Assembly (NCBI GenBank): GCA_028291305.1
Contig: JAQGII010000228.1
Span: 1-8,494, forward strand
DNA from: Caulobacteraceae bacterium
GTDB taxonomy: Bacteria > Pseudomonadota > Alphaproteobacteria > Caulobacterales > Caulobacteraceae
Direction: 5' to 3'
DNA: 8,494 nucleotides
Shown here: piece after piece, positions 1 through 8,494 of the stretch
Numbering within the stretch: position 1 is the stretch's first letter
Layout of the letters: the number at the start of each line of letters is the position of its first letter
Program-made: the position numbers and the translations under genes
The notes under the pieces: model-generated
The model's input: the letters and a program-made list of their open reading frames with translations, nothing else
Database searches by the model: none
Told to the model about the DNA's origin: nothing

Positions 1-1
1 C

Positions 2-997
<996 letters not shown>

Positions 998-1013
998 CCG
1001 CGATCCCGAACCC

Positions 1014-1051
1014 AGCCCCCCGCGAGTCCTGTCGCGGGGGGCTTTTCTTTT
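1014..1051 (+). terminator. Rho-independent terminator after dnaK
   Basis: A perfect 11-bp inverted repeat, GCCCCCCGCGA (1015-1025) and TCGCGGGGGGC (1032-1042), encloses the 6-base loop GTCCTG and is followed by TTTTCTTTT (1043-1051). A1014 can add one more pair with T1043. GC-rich stem, short loop and T tract make this a textbook intrinsic terminator, starting 17 bases after the dnaK stop. It should end or strongly reduce transcription before dnaJ, so it may set a DnaK excess over DnaJ. The loop contains GAGTC, which fits GANTC, the methylation site of CcrM in Caulobacter relatives. Confidence 0.93.
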
Positions 1052-1075
1052 CTTCCCAGGCAATTAAGCGAAACC

Positions 1076-1104
1076 CTTGCTCAGGGACGGGGACAGCCCC
1101 ACCT
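1076..1104 (+). promoter_or_regulatory. Possible sigma-32 (heat-shock) promoter for dnaJ
   Basis: CTTGCT at 1076-1081 is followed, after 15 bases, by CCCCACCT at 1097-1104. The RpoH consensus is approximately CTTGAA, a spacer of 13-15 bases, and CCCCATNT, so both boxes match well and the spacing fits. The site is downstream of the dnaK terminator and about 40 bp upstream of the dnaJ start, where a separate dnaJ promoter would be needed. A short GGGG/CCCC hairpin (1089-1092 with 1097-1100) overlaps the second box. In GC-rich DNA such matches arise by chance, so this is a candidate only. Confidence 0.35.
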
Positions 1105-1142
1105 TGAGATGGGCGTAAGCGCTGCAGAGGTCGGACGCTGAG

Positions 1143-2303
1143 ATGGCGCGTGACTATTACGAGGTGCTGGAGGTTTCGCGCGAGTGCAGCGAAGCCGACC
1201 TGAAGGCGGCCTTCCGCAAGAAGGCCATGGCGCACCACCCCGATCGCAACGACGGCTGCACCGATGCCGAGGCCCGCTTCAAGGAAGTGAACGAAGCCTA
1301 TTCGGTGCTGTCCGATCCGCAGAAGCGCGCGGCCTACGACCGCTTCGGCCATGCCGGGCTCAACGGCGCGGGCGGCGGCGGGGGCGGCGGGCCGCAGTTC
1401 AACGACATCCACGACATCTTCAACGAGGTGTTCGGCGACGCCTTCGGCGACATGTTCGGCGGCCGCCGGCCGGCCGGGCCCCAGCGCGGCCAGGACCTGC
1501 GCTACGACCTGGAGATCAGCCTGGAGCAGGCCTATGCCGGCGCCGAGGTCGAGATCACCGTTCCGGCGGCCCTGGTGTGCGAGCCCTGCAACGGCTCCGG
1601 CTCCAGGGCGGGCACCAAGCCGACCACCTGCGCCACCTGCGGCGGCGCCGGACGGGTGCGCGCGGCCCAGGGCTTCTTCGCCATCGAGCGCACCTGCCCC
1701 CGCTGCGGCGGCCAGGGCCAGATGATCACCGACCCCTGCCAGAGCTGTCACGGCAACGGCATGGTGCGCAAGCACCGCACCCTGCAGGTGCGCATTCCGC
1801 CCGGCGTCGACGACGGCGCGCGCATCCGCCTGTCGGGCGAGGGCGACGCCGGCGGCCACGGCGGCCCGCGCGGCGACCTCTACATCTTCCTGTCGGTCAA
1901 GCCGCACGAGCTGTTCGAACGCGACGGCCTGGACCTGCACTGCACCGTGCCGGTGCCGATGTGCACCGCGGTGCTCGGCGGCGACATCGAGGCGCCCTGC
2001 CTGGTCGAGACCGCTCACTGCGAGTGCAAGATCAACGTCAAGGTGCCCGAGGGCGCCCAGACCGGCCGCACCGTGCGGCTGAAGGGCAAGGGCATGCCGT
2101 CGCTGCGCTCGCGCGAGCGGGGCGACCTGGTGGTGGAGCTCTACGTCGAGACCCCCACCAGGCTGACCGCCCGGCAGAAGGAGCTGATGCACGAGCTGGC
2201 CGAAAGCTGCGGCGCCAAACAGCACCCCCGCTGCGACGGCTTCCTCGGCAAGGCCAAGCGCTTCTGGTCGAACGTCACCGGCGGCGAAGAGAGCGCGGCT
2301 TAA
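1143..2303 (+). CDS. dnaJ: Chaperone protein DnaJ (Hsp40), type I
   Basis: Cytoplasmic J-domain co-chaperone that delivers unfolded clients to DnaK and stimulates its ATPase. The 386-residue product is close to the usual 375-385. Domains in order: J domain (about 1-70) with the HPD motif at residues 32-34; glycine/phenylalanine-rich linker (about 71-107, including a run of seven glycines); central zinc region with four CxxCxGxG repeats at 146-153, 163-170, 185-192 and 199-206, all eight cysteines present; then the two beta-barrel client-binding domains and a C-terminal dimerisation region. The ATG at 1143 gives the expected MARDYYEVL start. Purine-rich GAGG (1127-1130) is 12 bases upstream and GGA (1133-1135) is 7 bases upstream, so the ribosome site is modest. 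Besides the zinc ligands there are unusual extra cysteines in the C-terminal half, some within a short insertion near 286-295. It converges on bioB. Confidence 0.98.
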   Translation: MARDYYEVLEVSRECSEADLKAAFRKKAMAHHPDRNDGCTDAEARFKEVNEAYSVLSDPQKRAAYDRFGHAGLNGAGGGGGGGPQFNDIHDIFNEVFGDAFGDMFGGRRPAGPQRGQDLRYDLEISLEQAYAGAEVEITVPAALVCEPCNGSGSRAGTKPTTCATCGGAGRVRAAQGFFAIERTCPRCGGQGQMITDPCQSCHGNGMVRKHRTLQVRIPPGVDDGARIRLSGEGDAGGHGGPRGDLYIFLSVKPHELFERDGLDLHCTVPVPMCTAVLGGDIEAPCLVETAHCECKINVKVPEGAQTGRTVRLKGKGMPSLRSRERGDLVVELYVETPTRLTARQKELMHELAESCGAKQHPRCDGFLGKAKRFWSNVTGGEESAA

Positions 2304-2319
2304 CTTAGCTCAATGCGAG

Positions 2320-2392
2320 CTCTCCCGTGGAGCGGCAGCGGAACGGGGGAGCTGTCAGGCCGCCGATAGGCGACTGACTGAGGGGGCGTGCC
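2320..2392 (+). repeat. Palindromic intergenic repeat, copy A
   Basis: This copy starts 17 bases after the dnaJ stop. It consists of CTCTCCCGT paired with ACGGGGGAG (2320-2328 and 2343-2351; with flanking bases the arms AGCTCTCCCGT and ACGGGGGAGCT give 11 bp, including one G-T wobble), then a second hairpin with arms GTCAG and CTGAC (2354-2378), then GAGGGGGCGTGCC (2380-2392). A 6-bp palindrome, GCGTGC/GCACGC around CGGC, overlaps the end (2386-2401). The same three-part plan occurs in copy B in the opposite orientation. Neither hairpin is followed by a T tract, so it is not a classical terminator, but it could pause polymerase or protect the dnaJ mRNA 3' end. It resembles GC-rich repeats I recall from intergenic regions of Caulobacter relatives. 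Confidence 0.75.
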
Positions 2393-2438
2393 GGCGCACG
2401 CGACGTCAGCTGCGGGATGAAACGCCCGGAGGCGGCGT

Positions 2439-2490
2439 GGCATGCCCCCTCCACCACTTCGTGGTCCCCCTCCCCCGCGTTGCGGGAGAG
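2439..2490 (-). repeat. Palindromic intergenic repeat, copy B (inverted)
   Basis: Read on the minus strand this has the same plan as copy A: CTCTCCCGC, a 3-base loop, GCGGGGGAG; then a perfect 5-bp hairpin ACCAC-GAA-GTGGT (2453-2465); then GAGGGGGCATGCC (2451-2439). The outer and inner conserved blocks match copy A at 8 of 9, 8 of 9 and 12 of 13 bases, while the middle hairpin and loop differ in sequence but keep pairing. This is what a mobile or dispersed palindromic repeat under structural constraint looks like. It sits 15 bases beyond the bioB stop, so each of the two convergent genes ends close to one copy. The 46 bases between the copies (2393-2438) show no gene or clear motif. Confidence 0.75.
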
Positions 2491-2505
2491 GTCGCTTGAT
2501 AGGCG

Positions 2506-3495
2506 TTACTCCGCCGCCGCCAGCTTGGCGTCCACCGTCCCCATCGGCCGCAGGCCGAGGTCGGCGAACAGGCGGTCGTCGGCATCCACCTCGGGATTGG
2601 AGGTGGTCAGCAGGCGGCTGCCGACGAAGATGGAATTGGCGCCGGCCAGGAAGCACAGGGCCTGCAGCTCGCGGCTCATGCCTTCGCGCCCGGCCGACAG
2701 GCGCACCACCGCCTTGGGGCAGACCAGGCGGGCCACAGCGACCGTGCGCACGAACTCCAGCCCGTCGATCAGTTCGGACTCGCCCAGGGGCGTGCCCTTG
2801 ATCGGAACCAGGGCGTTGACCGGCAGGCTGTCGGGGTGCTCGGGCAGGGTGGCCAGGGAATGCAGCAGGGAGGCCCGGTCGCGCCGCGTCTCGCCCATGC
2901 CGACGATGCCGCCGCAGCAGACGTTGACCCCGGCGTTGCGCACCGCGCTCAGCGTATCCAGCCGGTCCTGGTAGGTGCGGGTGGTGACCACCTGGCCGTA
3001 GTATTCCGGACCGGTGTCGAGGTTGTGGTTGTAGTAGTCCAGCCCCGCCGTCTTCAGCGCGTCGGCCTGCTGCTGGGTCAGCATGCCCAGGGTGGCGCAG
3101 GTCTCCAGGCCCAGCGCCTTGACCCCCGAGATCATCGCCGACAGCTGCGGCAGGTCGCGGTCCTTCAGCTCGCGCCAGGCCGCGCCCATGCAGAAGCGCT
3201 GGGCGCCGCCGTCGCGGGCCGCCCGGGCCTCGGCCACCACGGCGTCCACCTGCATCAGCTTGGAGGCGGCCAGGCCGGTGTCGAAATGCGCCGACTGGCT
3301 GCAGTAGCCGCAATCTTCGGCGCAGCCCCCGGTCTTGACCGAAAGCAGCTGCGAGCGCTGCACCTCGGCCGGGTCGAACCAGCGGCGGTGTACGGCCGCC
3401 GCCTGGAACACCAGCTCGGTGAACGGCAGGTCGAACAGGGCCTCGACCTCGGCGAGGGTCCAGTCGTGACGCGGCAGGGCGAGGTCGCGGGTCAT
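2506..3495 (-). CDS. bioB: Biotin synthase BioB (radical SAM enzyme)
   Basis: Catalyses the last step of biotin synthesis in the cytoplasm: insertion of sulfur into dethiobiotin using S-adenosylmethionine radicals. The product is 329 residues. The radical SAM cluster motif CxxxCxxC is at C58, C62 and C65 (GCAEDCGYC). Ligands of the auxiliary [2Fe-2S] cluster, the sulfur donor, are all present at a constant offset of five from the E. coli enzyme: C102, C133, C193 and R265 (in VRLSAGR). Substrate-contact sequence YNHNLDT is at about 155-161. The frame stays open upstream to a GTG at 3630, but the first ATG at 3495 has GGAG (3506-3503) at a 7-base spacing and gives the family's normal N-terminus, so I chose it. 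It is the only minus-strand gene here, has no other bio gene beside it, converges on dnaJ and diverges from mutS. Confidence 0.97.
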   Translation of the reverse strand: MTRDLALPRHDWTLAEVEALFDLPFTELVFQAAAVHRRWFDPAEVQRSQLLSVKTGGCAEDCGYCSQSAHFDTGLAASKLMQVDAVVAEARAARDGGAQRFCMGAAWRELKDRDLPQLSAMISGVKALGLETCATLGMLTQQQADALKTAGLDYYNHNLDTGPEYYGQVVTTRTYQDRLDTLSAVRNAGVNVCCGGIVGMGETRRDRASLLHSLATLPEHPDSLPVNALVPIKGTPLGESELIDGLEFVRTVAVARLVCPKAVVRLSAGREGMSRELQALCFLAGANSIFVGSRLLTTSNPEVDADDRLFADLGLRPMGTVDAKLAAAE

Positions 3496-3502
3496 GCCGA
3501 TG

Positions 3503-3506
3503 CTCC
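3503..3506 (-). promoter_or_regulatory. Ribosome binding site of bioB
   Basis: GGAG on the minus strand, 7 bases before the ATG at 3495. It decides between this start and the longer open frame that begins at 3630, whose GTG would add 45 low-complexity, arginine-rich residues not typical of BioB. Confidence 0.75.
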
Positions 3507-3537
3507 GTGAGGATACGCTTGGGTGCAGTTGGTGCTG

Positions 3538-3563
3538 GATATCAGCCACGGACCTGTGGGCAA
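3538..3563 (-). promoter_or_regulatory. Possible housekeeping promoter of bioB
   Basis: On the minus strand, TTGCCC (3563-3558), 11 bases, then GCTGATATC (3546-3538). This resembles the alphaproteobacterial sigma-70/sigma-73 pattern TTGaC(g/c) - 10 to 14 bases - GCTANAwC. A transcript would start near 3530 and carry a leader of about 35 bases including the GGAG site. I see no clear BirA/BioR-type operator palindrome. For mutS, read the other way from the same gap, I could not pick a convincing promoter; a GCCCGC/GCGGGC hairpin (3591-3609) lies in its expected leader. Confidence 0.38.
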
Positions 3564-3636
3564 AGCCTCGGCGGCCAGGTGTTTGGCGCGGCCCGCGCTT
3601 TCGGCGGGCGCCGACGCAAGGTAGCTTCACGGCTTG

Positions 3637-6351
<2,715 letters not shown>

Positions 6352-6352
6352 G

Positions 6353-6389
6353 AACCCTCGCCCCGCAAGAGCGGGGAGAGGGTTTATAT
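6353..6389 (+). terminator. Hairpin after mutS, probable terminator or palindromic repeat
   Basis: Arms AACCCTCGCCCCGC (6353-6366) and GCGGGGAGAGGGTT (6371-6384) pair over 13 of 14 positions around the loop AAGA, with one G-A mismatch. The hairpin begins one base after the mutS stop and is followed by only a short TTATAT, so intrinsic termination is plausible but weaker than after dnaK. Read on the minus strand, the core CTCTCCCCGC/GCGGGG recalls the first hairpin of the repeat copies between dnaJ and bioB, so it may be a relative of that repeat family. Confidence 0.7.
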
Positions 6390-6430
6390 GTGAGAGCTTC
6401 TCGCGCCTCGCAAAAGTCCGCAAACCCCAC

Positions 6431-6436
6431 TATCTG
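6431..6436 (+). promoter_or_regulatory. Possible -10 element for a leaderless glnD transcript
   Basis: TATCTG lies 9 bases before the glnD ATG, in a stretch (6411-6445) that is the least GC-rich part of the gap and has no ribosome site. If it is a -10 box, transcription would begin at or within a few bases of the ATG. The expected -35 position (about 6408-6413, TCGCAA) is a poor match, so support is weak. Confidence 0.2.
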
Positions 6437-6445
6437 TAGCGCCCG

Positions 6446-8494
6446 ATGCCTCCCCGCCTTCGACCCACGCGTCTGGAATACGTCCTCGACGGAGAGCGGC
6501 TGCGCGCGCAGTTGTCGACATCGGCGCTGGCGGCGATCGGGGACCAGGCCGAGCAGCGGCGCCGGGCGCTGGAGGTGCTGCGGGCGGCGCTGTTCCGCGG
6601 GCGGATGATCGCCAAGGAGCGGCTGGAGGCCGGCGCCGGCGGGATCGAGACGGCGACGCTCTTGTCCGGGGTGACGGACGAAGTGGTCGGCGCCCTGTAC
6701 GACTTCACCACCGTGCACATCTTCCGCGCGCGCAACCCCACCGAGGGCGAGCGGATGGCGGTGATGGCGGTGGGCGGCTACGGCCGCGGGGCCCTGGCGC
6801 CCTTCTCCGACATCGACCTGCTGTTCCTGCGCCCCTACAAGCAGACCGCCCACACCGAGAGCGTGATCGAGTTCATGCTCTACGCCCTGTGGGACCTCGG
6901 CTTCAAAGTGGGCCACGCCTCGCGCACCGTCGACGAGTGCATCAAGCTGTCGCGCGAGGACTTCACCATCCGCACCTCGATCCTGGAGGCGCGGCGCCTG
7001 ACGGGCGACGAGAAGCTGGCCGAGGACCTCAAGCGCCGGTTCCGCGACGACGTGGTCAAGGGCACCTCCGCCGAGTTCGTCACCGCCAAGCTGAAGGAGC
7101 GCGACGAGCGCCACGCCCGCGCCGGCGCCTCGCGCTATGTGGTCGAGCCCAACGTCAAGGAGGGCAAGGGCGCCCTGCGCGACCTGCACACCCTGTTCTG
7201 GATCGCCCAGTACACCCACCCCGGCGAGCAGACGAACGGCATCGTCCAGCTGGACCTGTTCGACAAGCGCGAGGTGCGCCTGTTCATCCAGGCCTTCGAC
7301 TTCCTGTGGGCGGTGCGCTGCCATCTGCATTTCGTCACCGGGCGCCCCGAGGAGCGGCTGACTTTCGACCTGCAGCCGGAGATCGCCCGGCGGATGGGCT
7401 ATGGCGACCGGGGCGACGCGCCGGCCGTCGAGCGGTTCATGCGCCGCTACTTCCTGATGGCCAAGGAGGTCGGGGCCCTGACCCGCGCCTTCTGCGCCAA
7501 GCTGGAGGCCGACGAGTCCAAGAAGAAGCCGCACGGCCTGTCGCGCCTGATCGCGCCGCGCCGCGCCCCGGCCCGCAAGCCGCTCGATCCCGGTTTCCAC
7601 GAGGAGGGCGGGCGGCTCAACGTGGACGGGGCGGAGGTGTTCGAGCGCGATCCGCTGAACCTGCTGCGCCTGTTCGTCCTGGCCGACCGCGGCGACTACG
7701 ACCTGCATCCGGACGCCTTCACGGCGGTGACCCGGTCCCTGACCCTGGTCACCTCCAAGGTGCGCCGCGACCCGGCCGCCTCGAAGCTGTTCCTGGATAT
7801 CCTGGCGCGCGGCAAGCACACCTTCCGGGTGCTGACCCTGATGAACGATTCCGGGCTGCTTGGCCGCTACCTGCCGGAGTTCGGGCGCATCGTCGCCCAG
7901 ATGCAGTTCAACATGTACCACTCCTACACGGTGGACGAGCACACCCTGCGGGCCGTGGGCGTGATTGCCGACATCGCCGCCGGGCGGCTGGAGGCCGAAC
8001 ATCCCCTGTCGGTGGCCACCTACCCTCTGATCGCCGATAAGGAAGCCCTGTTCCTGGCCATGCTGTTGCACGACACCGGCAAGGGCGGGGTCGGTGGACA
8101 GGAGAAGGCGGGCGCCCGCTCAGCCCGCTCAGCCTGCGAGCGGATGGGCATCGAGCCCAAGCGTGTCGACTTGATCGCTTGGCTGGTGGAGCACCACCTT
8201 GTGATGAGCGACTTCGCTCAGAAGCGCGACGTGCAGGACAGCCGCACCGTGGCCGCCTTCGCCCAGATCGTGCAGAATCCCGAGCGGCTGCGCCTGCTGC
8301 TGGTGCTGACCACTGCCGACATCCGCGCCGTGGGGCCGGGGGTGTGGAACGGCTGGAAGGGGCAGCTGATGCGCGAGCTGTTCTCCTCCACCGAAGCGGT
8401 GTTCCGCGGCGGCCGGGGCTCCGACCCCGCCACCCACTTCCGCCGCCATCAGGCGCAGACCGCCCGCGAGGCGCGCGAGCGCCTGATGGAGGCC
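6446..8494 (+). CDS. glnD: Bifunctional PII uridylyltransferase/uridylyl-removing enzyme GlnD, 3' end outside window
   Basis: Senses glutamine and controls nitrogen assimilation by adding or removing UMP on PII proteins (GlnB/GlnK). The first 683 codons are present without interruption; the two C-terminal ACT glutamine-sensing domains, expected in a protein of about 900-950 residues, lie beyond the window. Visible: nucleotidyltransferase domain with GGYGRGALAPFSDIDLLFL (110-128), metal-binding D122 and D124; the following helical region with VEPNVKEGKGALRDLHTL (about 233-250); and the HD domain with VDEHT (H499), LLHDTGKG (H542, D543), EHHLVMS (582-588) and ADIRAVGPGVWNGWK (D625). A usually conserved Asp-His pair just after the HD motif is replaced by G551-Q552. 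An in-frame TAG at 6437 makes ATG 6446 the first possible start. There is no Shine-Dalgarno sequence before it. The gene follows mutS by 94 bp, across a hairpin, so it is probably transcribed separately. Confidence 0.96.
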   Translation, partial: MPPRLRPTRLEYVLDGERLRAQLSTSALAAIGDQAEQRRRALEVLRAALFRGRMIAKERLEAGAGGIETATLLSGVTDEVVGALYDFTTVHIFRARNPTEGERMAVMAVGGYGRGALAPFSDIDLLFLRPYKQTAHTESVIEFMLYALWDLGFKVGHASRTVDECIKLSREDFTIRTSILEARRLTGDEKLAEDLKRRFRDDVVKGTSAEFVTAKLKERDERHARAGASRYVVEPNVKEGKGALRDLHTLFWIAQYTHPGEQTNGIVQLDLFDKREVRLFIQAFDFLWAVRCHLHFVTGRPEERLTFDLQPEIARRMGYGDRGDAPAVERFMRRYFLMAKEVGALTRAFCAKLEADESKKKPHGLSRLIAPRRAPARKPLDPGFHEEGGRLNVDGAEVFERDPLNLLRLFVLADRGDYDLHPDAFTAVTRSLTLVTSKVRRDPAASKLFLDILARGKHTFRVLTLMNDSGLLGRYLPEFGRIVAQMQFNMYHSYTVDEHTLRAVGVIADIAAGRLEAEHPLSVATYPLIADKEALFLAMLLHDTGKGGVGGQEKAGARSARSACERMGIEPKRVDLIAWLVEHHLVMSDFAQKRDVQDSRTVAAFAQIVQNPERLRLLLVLTTADIRAVGPGVWNGWKGQLMRELFSSTEAVFRGGRGSDPATHFRRHQAQTAREARERLMEA

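Noticed and set aside
1366..1392. GGC-rich simple repeat in dnaJ
   Set aside because: It encodes the normal glycine-rich linker after the J domain.
2300..3313. A 337-codon minus-strand frame overlapping bioB
   Set aside because: Out of frame with the clear BioB reading, which carries every cluster ligand; product is low-complexity.
3496..3630. A 45-residue N-terminal extension of bioB starting at a GTG
   Set aside because: The ATG at 3495 has a good GGAG site and gives the family-typical N-terminus; the extension is Arg-rich and covers the candidate promoter.
8114..8134. Tandem 9-bp repeat GCCCGCTCA within glnD, encoding Ala-Arg-Ser twice
   Set aside because: Family members have GAR-x-AR at this point with the same spacing, so it needs no insertion or slippage; the DNA repeat looks incidental.

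Overview
The window is a GC-rich (roughly 70%), densely coded bacterial chromosome segment made of housekeeping genes. Protein sequence and intergenic style point to an alphaproteobacterium, most likely of the Caulobacterales (Caulobacter/Phenylobacterium type). The main reasons are the DnaJ and GlnD wording, the Walker A variant GPNMAGKST in MutS, and palindromic GC-rich intergenic repeats. This placement comes from memory of family sequences, not from a search.

Layout from left to right: the 3' half of dnaK (+, cut by the window start); a 145-bp gap with a perfect rho-independent terminator and a possible heat-shock promoter; dnaJ (+, complete); a 202-bp convergent gap filled by two inverted copies of a palindromic repeat unit; bioB (-, complete); a divergent gap of about 140 bp with a plausible bioB promoter; mutS (+, complete); a 94-bp gap holding a long hairpin that probably ends the mutS transcript; and glnD (+, cut by the window end after 683 codons, open in one frame throughout).

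Functionally, DnaK and DnaJ are partners in one chaperone cycle. BioB makes biotin and stands alone here without other bio genes. MutS starts mismatch repair. GlnD is the nitrogen-status sensor that uridylylates PII proteins. Only dnaK and dnaJ are clearly linked in function; bioB, mutS and glnD look like independent neighbours.

I found no mobile element, CRISPR array, tRNA, rRNA or unknown gene, and no evidence for a new multi-gene system. Most of what merits a second look is in the gaps: the head-to-head repeat pair between dnaJ and bioB, the separation of dnaK from dnaJ by a strong terminator, and a possible leaderless start for glnD. Inside proteins, the HD domain of GlnD lacks a usually conserved Asp-His pair, and the DnaJ C-terminal domain carries extra cysteines.
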